This document shows positions 18,830 to 27,930 of a DNA stretch of 46,333 bases, piece after piece. The notes beneath the pieces are model-generated. The model was not told the DNA's origin. It worked only from the letters and a program-made list of their open reading frames with translations, and searched no databases. The stretch comes from Richelia sp. SL_2_1 (GTDB taxonomy: Bacteria > Cyanobacteriota > Cyanobacteriia > Cyanobacteriales > Nostocaceae), in NCBI GenBank assembly GCA_012033205.1, contig JAAUSO010000036.1, forward strand, positions 1 to 46,333. The letters run 5' to 3'. Within the stretch, counting starts at the first letter, position 1; each line of letters starts with the position of its first letter. The position numbers were made by a program, and so were the translations under genes.

Positions 18830-19870
18830 TTATTGAAATTTCCGCTGCAATTGTCTGATGTATTGATAGATTTCCGGTAATTTTTGAATAATTGCGGAGG
18901 ATTTTAAATATATCTTGTAAGGTATGGCTGGATTCCCAGAGACAATTTCTCCTGGTGGGACATTACTATGAACTCCGGATTTTGCGGATACAATGGCACC
19001 ATCACCGATTTTGACTTGATTGGCAATTCCTGATTGTCCTGCTAGAATTACCCGATTACCTATTTTAACTCCTCCAGCTGTTGCTGATTGTCCTGCAATC
19101 GCGCAGCCAAAACCCACTTGAGTACCGTGTCCTATTTGTACTAAATTATCAATAACTGTATTACTGCCGATACGTGTTTCTCCGACTGCGGGACGATCAA
19201 TTGCACTATTACAACCAATTTCGACTTTATCTTCTATTACGGTACACCCAGATTGCTGCATTTTGAACCAGCCTTCTTTTGTGGGAACAAAACCGAAACC
19301 TTCAGCACCGATAACTGTTCCACTGTGGATGACGCAATCTTTACCAATGCGAGAACGTTCGTGGATGGTACAGTTAGCGTGTAAAATAGTGCGATCGCCA
19401 ATTGTCACATTTGGATAAATCACGACATGAGGATGGATACAAACATTGTCGCCAATTTCTACACCTTGTTCAATTACTACATAGGCTCCAATATAAACTT
19501 CGCTGCCAATTTTTGCGGATTCGTGAATTACGGCAGTAGGATGAATGGATGGAGCGGGATGCCAAGGTTGATAAAATAAGTTGATTGTTTGAGCAAATAA
19601 AAGTCGTGGTTCTTTGGCTGCTATCCAAGCGATTTGCTTTTCTTGTGCTTGAATAAGCAGTGATTCGTCGTTAGGTAAAATCAAAGCATTGGCAGTTGTT
19701 TTATCTAGCAAATGGACAAATTTTTGTCCTTCTATATAGCTAATACTGCCTGTTGTCGCTTCGTCAACGGCTGCCAATGTAGTAATTTCTGGATCGAGAT
19801 TTGGCAAGTTAGCTAGACTAGATAAGGTGGCATTTTCACCCAGTTTTTGAACTATTTCGCTGAATTTCAT
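18830..19870 (-). CDS. lpxD: UDP-3-O-acylglucosamine N-acyltransferase
   Basis: This 346-residue enzyme of lipid A synthesis adds the N-linked hydroxyacyl chain from acyl-ACP. The N-terminal uridine-binding domain (to about residue 100) is followed by a left-handed beta helix of hexapeptide repeats (IGSEVYIGAYVVIEQGVEIG and onward). The catalytic His region is in VIDNLVQIGHGTQVG, and CAIAGQSATAGGVKIG follows it. The C-terminal helical extension (IYQYIRQLQRKF) is present. The length is typical. Cyanobacteria often carry lpxD away from lpxA and lpxB, as here. It is apparently monocistronic, with repeats on both sides. Confidence 0.95.
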   Translation of the reverse strand: MKFSEIVQKLGENATLSSLANLPNLDPEITTLAAVDEATTGSISYIEGQKFVHLLDKTTANALILPNDESLLIQAQEKQIAWIAAKEPRLLFAQTINLFYQPWHPAPSIHPTAVIHESAKIGSEVYIGAYVVIEQGVEIGDNVCIHPHVVIYPNVTIGDRTILHANCTIHERSRIGKDCVIHSGTVIGAEGFGFVPTKEGWFKMQQSGCTVIEDKVEIGCNSAIDRPAVGETRIGSNTVIDNLVQIGHGTQVGFGCAIAGQSATAGGVKIGNRVILAGQSGIANQVKIGDGAIVSAKSGVHSNVPPGEIVSGNPAIPYKIYLKSSAIIQKLPEIYQYIRQLQRKFQ

Positions 19871-20184
19871 TTTGACAATTTGAATGATAATTATTTACAA
19901 AGGTTTTTTATTTAATTTGTCGTTATTGATCTAAATTTGATTCTAAATGCATTGAATTGTTTACAAAAGAAAATTAAGTCCATAGATTGTTTCTATTAAC
20001 GTTTTTACTCTAACAACTGCTTTTTGATATTTAAAACTCATTAATATTATCTAATAACAAGTTGAAATTAATCCAATTACATATAATTTTAATTATTAAT
20101 TATATAGATTAAGTAACAAAAATTTTAACCACCCATCGAGTATTTTTCATTTATTCTGACGGGTTAATTTATCCTCGAAACCAT

Positions 20185-20212
20185 GTAGAGACGCGAAATT
20201 TCGCGTCTCTAC
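20185..20212. repeat. Perfect 28-nt palindrome, GTAGAGACG family, copy 1
   Basis: GTAGAGACGCGAAA is followed at once by its reverse complement TTTCGCGTCTCTAC. The outer arms GTAGAGACG/CGTCTCTAC are shared with the copy at 20247, and the left arm with 30618. Confidence 0.9.
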
Positions 20213-20246
20213 AACTTACTAGTAGTCAGATTTTACCAGAAATCTT

Positions 20247-20274
20247 GTAGAGACGTTATATATAACGTCTCTAC
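20247..20274. repeat. Perfect 28-nt palindrome, GTAGAGACG family, copy 2
   Basis: GTAGAGACGTTATA is followed at once by TATAACGTCTCTAC. The arms match copy 1 but the centre differs and is again self-complementary, so compensating changes have kept the hairpin. Confidence 0.9.
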
Positions 20275-20366
20275 ATTACGTCGGTAGACAAACAAAACTA
20301 ATCAAAATTAATGAAATGAACTACTAGTGTAATCTATATCTGATGCTTTTTTATATCCATTTATAT

Positions 20367-21674
20367 TTATCGTTTAAGCAGTAAATAGTATAAAGTTCCG
20401 TTACCACCTGTAACCCCAGCCCTGTCACCTGCGACTTTTCCAGTACCCATGAAGTAATCGACTCTTCCAGGTGTTTTAATCGCGCTACCTGTATCTTGGT
20501 CAAGTACAAATCTACTGACTCTACGATACTCTAGATCTCCGCCGTTTCCGACATAAGGAAAACTTGTGTTAACTAACGCTAATGCACCCGGAGGCATCAA
20601 AGACTTATCTGTAGCAATGGAACGTTCGGGAGTGACTGGTACTCCTATGCTACCAGTAGCTGGTGTATTGCCTTTATCTCTAAAGAAAACAAAACGTTCC
20701 CAACGAGGCAGATAATCATCCATAGCGCTGGGATTTCCCTCAAAGAAGTTAATAATACCAGGCATTGTCGCTTGTTTCTGGGTAATTTTTCCATCCTTGA
20801 GCAACTCTTTACCGATACTCGTCCAAGGATAATCGGTACCATTAGCATAACCAACACCTGTAACGGTACCATCGGTTAACTTAAGTTTAGCGGAACCTTG
20901 GATATGAACTAAGTATGCATCAAAGCGATCGCGAAACCAAAATAGTTCTAAACCACTCAAGGGGCTATCCTTACCTAATAAACCATCTTTGCCTTCGAGT
21001 TCGATTCTTTTGGGGTGGGGTTTTTCCCATTGCTCAAAATTGGATGGTAATCCATAAATGGGATATTTATATTCTGAGGTAGGAACGCGACTTGCTTCGT
21101 AAATCGGCTCATAATATGCAGTAAATTTAACAGTACCCTTGCCGTCGTTACCAACTGACTGGTAAAACGTAAACTCGCGTCGAACCGCAGCTTGTAATTC
21201 TGCTGGGGATTTGGATGTGAGTACCAATTGACGAAAACGTAACAAACTACGACGCACGCGGTCTAAGGTAATTTCCTTGATGGGATAATTTTGGTAAATT
21301 CTGGCAGCGCTAGGATTTTGCAAATAACGTAAACTATGGTCAATTGACTCAATTAACGCTTGACTATCGCCACGTTTACCTTTCTCTTTACCACCCCAAA
21401 ATAGTTGGTCATCCCAACCCAAACAAGCCTTTGTGGGTGTACAGTTATTGGACAAACCAATTGGTTTTAGAACTGGGGTTGCCGGTGTAATGCTTGGTTG
21501 TGGTTGCGGTACTGTTGGAGGAATAGTTGGGATAATGACTGGCTGCGCTACTCTCAAGGGAGTAGTTGGTAAGGGCGGCATTGTCATTATACGCACCTGA
21601 GCGACAACTGAACGCACCGGGCTAACAAAGGCAATTCCCAGGCTCAAGGAAAACAAAGCAAGGGTTTTTTTCAT
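20367..21674 (-). CDS. mltA: Membrane-bound lytic murein transglycosylase A (MltA)
   Basis: This 435-residue protein cleaves the MurNAc-GlcNAc bond in peptidoglycan. A signal peptide covers residues 1-25 (ending VVAQV). A Pro-rich linker runs to about residue 70. The MltA domain follows (FTAYYEPIYEASR, YPIYGLPSNF, then ELFWFRDRFDAYLVHIQGSA). The C-terminal 3D domain has its Asp residues in VLDQDTGSAI, GRVDYFMGTG and AGDRAG. Length fits cyanobacterial MltA. The gene starts 3 bp after the small gene at 21678-21932, so they form an operon. It likely acts in the periplasm on cell-wall turnover. Confidence 0.94.
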   Translation of the reverse strand: MKKTLALFSLSLGIAFVSPVRSVVAQVRIMTMPPLPTTPLRVAQPVIIPTIPPTVPQPQPSITPATPVLKPIGLSNNCTPTKACLGWDDQLFWGGKEKGKRGDSQALIESIDHSLRYLQNPSAARIYQNYPIKEITLDRVRRSLLRFRQLVLTSKSPAELQAAVRREFTFYQSVGNDGKGTVKFTAYYEPIYEASRVPTSEYKYPIYGLPSNFEQWEKPHPKRIELEGKDGLLGKDSPLSGLELFWFRDRFDAYLVHIQGSAKLKLTDGTVTGVGYANGTDYPWTSIGKELLKDGKITQKQATMPGIINFFEGNPSAMDDYLPRWERFVFFRDKGNTPATGSIGVPVTPERSIATDKSLMPPGALALVNTSFPYVGNGGDLEYRRVSRFVLDQDTGSAIKTPGRVDYFMGTGKVAGDRAGVTGGNGTLYYLLLKR

Positions 21675-21677
21675 GAT

Positions 21678-21932
21678 TTATGTAAATCTTTCAACACTAG
21701 AACTAAAAATTGGTTCAACTCGAATTGCAACAACCCGAGATGGACGAAGTACCATATACTCGCCGGAAATATTCTTGATTGGTACGTTAATAAAGTCATC
21801 AGAAGCAGCTTTGGGCATAAGTTCGCCACTGTACCACTTTTGAAACTCTTGAATGGTCGGAAAACGCACTTCTTCTCGGTGTCCACTTTCCATTAATATA
21901 TATACTGCGTATTCGCTAGCACTTCTAGGCAT
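21678..21932 (-). CDS. Conserved small cyanobacterial protein upstream of mltA
   Basis: This 84-residue soluble protein starts MPRSASEYAVYILMESGHRE and contains FPTIQEFQKWY and VPIKNISGEYMVLRPSRVVA. I recognise it as a conserved cyanobacterial protein but know no function. There is no signal peptide and no membrane segment. Its stop is 3 bp from the mltA start, so translation is probably coupled and a role linked to MltA or envelope control is reasonable to suspect. Confidence 0.8.
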   Translation of the reverse strand: MPRSASEYAVYILMESGHREEVRFPTIQEFQKWYSGELMPKAASDDFINVPIKNISGEYMVLRPSRVVAIRVEPIFSSSVERFT

Positions 21933-22896
21933 AACTTTTGAATCCTTTGAGACACATCACCACATTGTTAACCCAACTATTGCCCTAATGGAAAGGGAAA
22001 AAAGTCGGATATCAAAAAATACCATTGCATTTTCTTTAAAGAGGGATGTTGAAATGTCGCAATCTCAATTTGTTCTTAATAATTATTATTTTTGTCATAT
22101 TTTTGACTAAAAACATGAAAATTACGAATTATCTCGGATTCATCTAGCCGCAGCATTTTGAGTTAATCTTTCCCCAATGACGCAAAATTACTGGAAAACT
22201 GTTCCCAAAAGGCTGTAATTCAATATGTCTTGCCAAATATTTCAAAAATTATACGACTTGAAAGTGACAGTAATATGTATAATTGTGATCAATCCGGGGG
22301 TTTGTATTCGATCATACTGAATCGCTGATGACGAATATGAATTTATTGTGGTTCTTGTAGTCTTTGATTTGAGGACTTTACCCAGAGCGTTTTCTCAAAC
22401 TAGCCCTTATCGTTTCTAACCTCAAAAACAATCGATTACTTTTGATTTTGATCTTATCGGTAAATACTTAGACTGTTTTTTTTGTAATACTTGTAACGTA
22501 AACAAAGCATAAGTATAAGACTGAGGAATAGAATTAAGTAAAATTACTAAGGACAATAGGATGTTTATCGTGATATTTAAAAGCGGTAATCTAATCTTTT
22601 AGTAATTGGAGCGAAAATTTTCTTAAAACTTAACTAGTGAAATTATCAAAGTAAAATATATCCAGCAATTAGCATAAACAAAGCTATTTTGCAGTCAAAT
22701 ATATCGCAAATTATCGTAAAACTTGAATCTAGATTGACATAAATTTCCTACTTTCTATTGAAAAAAAGAAAATATGTACAAAGGTAGATGCGAAGTCTAC
22801 CCATCAGTAACATATCATACGATTGAAATTGCATATACTATTCGTTAGAGTTACTAAAATTTACCGCCTTGGGTAGATGCGGTGATGAAATAATCC
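21933..22896. other. Long non-coding region upstream of the histidine kinase
   Basis: Almost 1 kb without a convincing gene. Short frames in it have no ribosome-binding site or recognisable pattern. Visible structure: a hairpin GGTAGA-TGCGAAG-TCTACC at 22783-22801, and a second small one CCGC...GCGG at 22864-22882, which reuses the word GGGTAGATGCGG just before the kinase start. This may be a long 5' leader or host an unrecognised small RNA. Confidence 0.4.
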
Positions 22897-25355
22897 ATGT
22901 ATGACGTTAACCACTTACAGCAAAACAATTCGGGTAAAAATATAGTGCATTCACAATTAATAAAATTTGCACGCTTATTAGTATCGCTGATCGTTATTGC
23001 AATCTTCTTATTAACAGGGTGGTTGCTTATTCGCGATGAAAAATTGATATTTTCTGATTCTGTTTTGATGATTGCTTATGAAAGTTTAGTGGCGATTGGG
23101 ATTTTGCAATATTGATTTGGAAGGGTACGAAAATCATCGAAAGCACTTGCAATCAGCGTGATAAGGCAATAAATGCCCTCAAAGAAAATGAGGCAAAATT
23201 GAGAAGTTTTTTAGATACAAACTTTATTGGCATTGTAGAAGTAAATGCCGACGGTAATATTTATGTGGCAAACGATGAATTTCTGCGGATAACAGGCTAT
23301 AGCTATTCCTGTTTACAAAATGGTAGTTTGAATTGGTTTAATATTACTCCATCAGAATATTTAGATATAGATAAACAACACTTTTCTCAAGCTAAGGCTT
23401 TTGGTAGTTGCACTTCTTACGAGAAAGAATTGATTTGCGCTTCGGGTAAGACAGTTAAAGTGAAAGTCGGTTGCACTTCCCCAACAGAAAAAAATCAACC
23501 AGATAAATATATTATTAATCTCAGTGAATGTAAAAATCTAGAATTAGAAAACAACTTTAGCATTAGACAGCATTGGTTGGAACATTTACTTAATATGATG
23601 CCAGCACCGCTGTTATTAATTGAACCGGGAACAGCAAGGGTAACTTTTGCAAATAAAGCAGCTAATGAGATGGCTAATGGTAATTTTCCTTTAGCACAAT
23701 CTCAAGAAGAATATGGTAAATTATACCGTTTTACCAACGAGTCGGGACAAATTCTTCTCAATGAACTTATACCCTTAATACGGGTTGCTTTAGGGGAAAG
23801 GCTTGAAGGAGTCGAGGTTAATTGGTATGAAGGAGATAAAATTCATCCAATACGGGTATTTGCAGATACTTTACCTCCAATGTATGGTTATCCGGCTACT
23901 TGTGTGGCTTTATTGCAAGATACTACTAAACTTAAGCAGTTGGAAACATCTTTAAACTTAGGTCAGGATAGACTTGATTTGTTATTTGAGACAACTAGCG
24001 ATTTAGTATTCTCCGAACAGCCAGAGAAATTAATTGAAATTTTGTATAGTGAAATTACTCAGAGAACAAATATAGATTGTTATTTATATTATGTGATTGA
24101 TAAAAATGCTCAAAAAATCCAGTTAACTTCCTATTGCGGGATTAGTTGTTCTCAAGCCAAAGATTTAGAATGGCAAGAATTTGGTCAAGGAATCTGCGGT
24201 ACTGTAGCGATGAAGCGTACTCCCATTAAATTAGAAAATGTCGGGCAATCCAACGAGCCGAATACAGAATCTATTCGGAACTTAGGGATGAATGCTTATT
24301 ATAGCTGTCCGTTGATAGCTCAAGGGGAGCTTTTAGGTATAATTAGCTTTGGTAGCCGGACTATTGCGGACTTCAGTAGTTATGAAATCGGTATCATGCA
24401 GGCTATCTGTAACCAAATAGCCATGAATATTCAACAAGCTAACTTAATGAATTCCCTACAGCAAGCCAATCGCATCAAAGATGAATTTTTGGGTATTTTA
24501 TCTCACGAATTGCGATCGCCATTAAATAGTATTTTAGGATGGGCGCAGTATTTACGGGTTCGCAAGCTTGACGAATCCACCACATCCAAAGCTTTGGAAT
24601 CCATAGAGCGTAATAGTAGAGAGCTTCATCATCTAATCGAAGAATTATTAGATATGTCGCGAACAATTCAAGGTAAAATGCAACTTAGTATTGGTCATTG
24701 TAATTTAGTTTCAATTATTGTCGCAGTCATTGAAAGTTTGCGATCGGCAAGTGCTGCGAAGCAAATAGAAATCAAATTATCAGTTCGTAAAGGTTTTGGA
24801 ATGGATGAACATATTAAGAATGCGAACAATGCGGCATTTACAGACGATGAAGAATCTTTAATTGAATTTGCATCTTTAAATAAAATTTCTGCTGCCCATG
24901 AAGCTCTACTGGAAAATAAAAATTTCTTAGTTGCTGGTGACACTCAGCGTTTAAGGCAAGTGATATGGAATTTACTTTCCAATGCAATTAAGTTTACTTC
25001 TTGTGGCGGCTGTGTAGAAGTAAAATTATTAGAAGAAAATACCCAGGAAAATTCATTATCATATGCGGTAATTCAAGTCAGCGATACAGGAATCGGCATA
25101 AGTTCTGAGTTTCTTCCCTATGTTTTTGACCGTTTTCGTCAAGGTGATAGTTCCAACGCTAGAGCCTATAATGGCTTAGGTTTAGGATTAGCTATTGTAC
25201 GTCACATAGTCGAATTGCACGGCGGTAATATTTCCGTAGAAAGTCCCGGAGAAGGCAAAGGTTCTACTTTTACAGTCAAATTACCACTTATTCAATCAAC
25301 TGAATTACTATCAGTTAAAAAAAACCCTAAAGCTCAATTTTTAACAATTAATTAG
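22897..25355 (+). CDS. Membrane PAS-PAS-GAF hybrid sensor histidine kinase (frameshifted)
   Basis: The first 72 residues hold two membrane helices ([20 protein letters not shown] and [18 protein letters not shown]), then a TGA. The kinase continues in another frame from 23112 ([14 protein letters not shown]). One extra T in the TT at 23112-23113 joins them into about 819 residues. Domains in order: membrane pair, PAS ([20 protein letters not shown]), second PAS-like ([20 protein letters not shown]), GAF ([15 protein letters not shown] and onward), HisKA with the phospho-acceptor His in [13 protein letters not shown], and HATPase_c with N, G1 and G2 boxes ([26 protein letters not shown]). No response regulator is adjacent. 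A separate small membrane protein coupled by a TTGA overlap is the alternative reading. Confidence 0.85.
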
Positions 25356-25619
25356 TAATTATTAACTAGTTATTAATATTATTTAGTTAGTTATTAATAT
25401 TAGTTATTTAGCTATTTAGTTATTTAGTTAGTTATTCCCGATCACAGACTATTTAATTAACAAAAAGATTACGGCAGAGAAATATAAAAGAGAAGTATAG
25501 AAGAGAAGTATAAAAAAATTTCTAACCCGTTGCTTGAAGAAACTGGTTTATTGTAGTGCGATCGCCATGTTATTAAATAAATAACTAAATAAACAAATAA
25601 ATAAATAAATAAATAAATT
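25352..25619. repeat. Low-complexity region with two inverse AT arrays and a 3 x 13-mer
   Basis: A TTAGTTATTTAGTTA-type array (25352-25436) and a TAAATAAATAAC array (25571-25619) are roughly inverse to each other. Between them an exact-length tandem of three 13-mers (AGAGAAATATAAA, AGAGAAGTATAGA, AGAGAAGTATAAA; 25476-25514) occurs. The region separates the kinase from the convergent peptidoglycan-binding gene and could fold into a long hairpin. Confidence 0.7.
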
Positions 25620-25850
25620 TCAACTAGACAACGCTCGCCAAGTTCTAGAACCAACAATACCATCTGCGATTAAACCCCGGCGGCTTTGAAAAGCTTTAAC
25701 CGTGACTTCTGTTAAAACACCAAAATCACCATCAATACCAATCGGGTAGCCCTTGGAAACTAGAAGCTGTTGTAAAATTCTCACGGAATTACCTCTGTCA
25801 CCGAAACGTAGAGTAGGTAATCTATTCATAGCAGTTGTTTGCAATCTCAT
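25620..25850 (-). CDS. Single-domain peptidoglycan-binding protein
   Basis: This 76-residue protein is a single PG_binding_1 domain: LRFGDRGNSVRILQQLLVSK, then the Asp/Gly-rich IDGDFGVLTEVTVKAFQ and GLIADGIVGSRTWRAL. There is no signal peptide and no attached catalytic domain. Stand-alone copies of this kind are common in cyanobacteria. The start could be the ATG at 25850 or the one at 25829, seven codons later; neither has a clear Shine-Dalgarno, and homologues I know begin at the equivalent of the second. Confidence 0.85.
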   Translation of the reverse strand: MRLQTTAMNRLPTLRFGDRGNSVRILQQLLVSKGYPIGIDGDFGVLTEVTVKAFQSRRGLIADGIVGSRTWRALSS

Positions 25851-26002
25851 GGGTAGTTTTCGATCAATTTTTTCTTCTATAATAAATCTTTAGTTAAACC
25901 TTATCTGGATATTCAAGCAATTGCCTCTGTATGGGAATAGCTTTTATAATTACCTAAATTTACTTCAATTTACTGTAATAATTTACTGATATTATCCTAT
26001 TT

Positions 26003-26038
26003 GAGAAAAAAACCACAGACAAAAAATTATCTGTGGTT
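26003..26038 (-). terminator. Rho-independent terminator behind the Ca2+/H+ antiporter
   Basis: On the minus strand AACCACAGA and TCTGTGGTT pair around a 10-base loop and are followed by T-rich sequence (TTTTTTTCTC). It lies about 160 bases behind the antiporter stop, beyond a heptamer repeat array. Confidence 0.65.
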
Positions 26039-26162
26039 ATAGTTCATCCTCCATGAACTACGATTTCCTATCTACAGCCTAATCCAGGAGAATAGGAGTT
26101 GATAGTACCCGTTGGGGGGAAATGGAGGGGATGGGGTATAACTGCTGATTATTTACCATCTC

Positions 26163-26205
26163 CAATTACCAATTACCAATTACCAATTACCCATTACCAA
26201 TTAAC
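26163..26205. repeat. CCAATTA heptamer array
   Basis: About six tandem CCAATTA/CCCATTA units run up to and slightly into the end of the antiporter gene. This is the same heptamer family as at 7620-7650 and 9154-9240. Such short tandem repeats are typical of filamentous cyanobacteria. Confidence 0.85.
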
Positions 26206-27298
26206 CAATACCTTCAATTACGGGATGGAAGAAGAAAGCAAATCCAATTACAGCGTAAGTTGCTAACAGTAAAGTTCCTTCTAACCAGTTTGATTTGCCA
26301 TCAGAAGTAATACTGTTTGCAATTAATACAGAAGCAGCGACAGCGACTAGTTCAAAAGGATGGAAATCTAAATCCATTGGTTGTCCTAAAAATTTTCCAA
26401 TTATTACTAAGACAGGAGCAACAAATAAGGCGATTTGCATACTCGAACCAACGGCTACAGAAAGGGAAAGATCCATCTTATTTTTCATGGCTACAGTAAC
26501 AGCCGTGGTGTGTTCTGCGGCGTTACCGATGATGGGTACTATAATTACACCTGTAAATAGTGCTGTCAAACCCAATTGAGATGTAGCTGTTTCTAAAGAA
26601 TCAACTAATAATTCCGATTCAAAAGCTACCGCTACTGTAGATAGAAGTAATACCCCAATCCATAGCACAAGATTGGGTTTATGTTCAGGGGTTGTTATCG
26701 CTTCTGTTTCTGCTACACCCACATCATATAGATAGGAGTGAGTTTTCATCGAGAATAATAAAGTCAAAAGGTAAACTACTATCAATACCACAGCTACAGC
26801 AAGAGAAAGGTTTTGCAAAGTTGTTTCGCTAATTCCTTCTGAGGTGTAGTTCACCGCTGTGGGGATTAAAATCGCAATCACTGCTAAATTCATCGCCGCT
26901 GCGTTCATCCGGGCTATTAATGATTGAAATTTTTGTTCTTGGTGACGAATTCCACCCAAAAGCATCGCAAGTCCCATGACTAAAAGTAAATTACCAATAA
27001 TCGAACCTGTAATACTGGCTTTGACGACGTTGACATAACCAGCCCTCAAAGCGATGATTGCAATAATCAATTCTGTAGCATTACCAAAAGTGGCATTTAA
27101 CAGCCCTCCAAGGTTAGGTCCTACTACTACTGCAATTTCTTCGGTGGCTGTACCCATCCAAGCCGCTAAGGGGATTATTGCCAATCCTGACAAAATGAAT
27201 ATGATTAAATCTTCCCATCCAAGATAGTTTGCGACTACAGAAACGGGAATAAAAGCTAGCAGAATCAAAAACAGAATTTTTTTCCAGACATTTGTCAC
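26201..27298 (-). CDS. cax: Calcium/proton exchanger (CaCA family, Cax type)
   Basis: This 365-residue polytopic membrane protein has about 11 hydrophobic segments. The two signature alpha repeats are GNATELIIAIIALRAG (first half) and the matching block GNAAEHTTAVTVAMKNKMDL (second half); their acidic residues (Glu in NATEL and NAAEH) bind the cation. An acidic loop (AETEAITTPEH) lies between the halves. These antiporters export or sequester Ca2+ using the proton gradient. Length fits the bacterial family. A heptamer array touches the stop codon and a terminator lies beyond it. Confidence 0.95.
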   Translation of the reverse strand: MTNVWKKILFLILLAFIPVSVVANYLGWEDLIIFILSGLAIIPLAAWMGTATEEIAVVVGPNLGGLLNATFGNATELIIAIIALRAGYVNVVKASITGSIIGNLLLVMGLAMLLGGIRHQEQKFQSLIARMNAAAMNLAVIAILIPTAVNYTSEGISETTLQNLSLAVAVVLIVVYLLTLLFSMKTHSYLYDVGVAETEAITTPEHKPNLVLWIGVLLLSTVAVAFESELLVDSLETATSQLGLTALFTGVIIVPIIGNAAEHTTAVTVAMKNKMDLSLSVAVGSSMQIALFVAPVLVIIGKFLGQPMDLDFHPFELVAVAASVLIANSITSDGKSNWLEGTLLLATYAVIGFAFFFHPVIEGIG

Positions 27299-27930
27299 CT
27301 GAAGTTGACGTGGGTTGTTGACCGTAAGTCTTGCATTATAAGAGTGTTATCTGAAGAAACAGTAAATAATTATTTTACAAATTGATAATAATCTTCTTCA
27401 TTATTAATGTTCATTGCAGTAATACTTAATATTACTCAAATATATGAAGACGGGGCTTGAGATTCCAAAATAGTCTGAAGCCGATGTTTAAAGGCTTCCG
27501 AGATTTTACTGTTTTGATTTTTTCTCCGGATATATAAAATAAGATTACGTTTTACATAGTATCAGCAATCTTTCTTTGCAAAAATTCCAAAAATCAGATA
27601 ATATTTTAAACTAAAAATGAGTTTTAATGTATTAAGAGAGGATTAAAATTTTTCCTCAGACCACCGGGGAAAAATTTTGCTTTTCATGGCTGATTTTTTT
27701 CTTACAGTTTGTCAAAGCAATACTTGATAAATGGCTGAGTGGCATTTACTATAAGCGGGAATGCAAATGCCAATTCTACAGCGCTTAAACAAATTCAAGT
27801 TAAATTATTCGTGTAAAACTTTGTGTAAAATTTTCATCTACAATTTCTGAGAACACCGTTCTGTAAGAAAACGATATTAGACTGTGTTCTGCTCGAACCG
27901 CAAGTTTATCTCAATAAGGAATAACTCTAC
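27299..27930. other. Divergent upstream region of the antiporter and the GH57 gene
   Basis: This 632-bp stretch has no gene and should hold both promoters. Its main feature is the perfect 11-bp hairpin at 27645-27678. An AAGGA about 12 bases before the GH57 ATG is a plausible ribosome-binding site. Confidence 0.5.
27645..27678. promoter_or_regulatory. Perfect 11-bp hairpin upstream of GH57 gene
   Basis: AAAATTTTTCC and GGAAAAATTTT pair perfectly around a 12-base loop, 253 bases before the GH57 start. No clean T-run follows, so a leader structure or binding site is more likely than a terminator. Confidence 0.35.

Larger units (their letters stand above)
19871..20366. other. Spacer between mltA and lpxD
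   Basis: This AT-rich 496-bp region has no gene. It contains two perfect 28-base palindromes (20185-20212 and 20247-20274). The second is bracketed by a 9-base inverted repeat ACTAGTAGT / ACTACTAGT (20218-20226 and 20320-20328). The lpxD promoter should lie at its left end. Confidence 0.5.

Noticed and set aside
21853-22110. 85-codon plus-strand frame near the mltA operon
   Set aside because: It overlaps the start of the conserved 84-residue gene on the other strand and shows no pattern of a real protein.
22897-23115. Separate 72-residue membrane protein before the kinase
   Set aside because: Two membrane helices directly before PAS domains are a normal sensor-kinase N-terminus, and one extra T joins the frames; a separate gene is kept only as an alternative.
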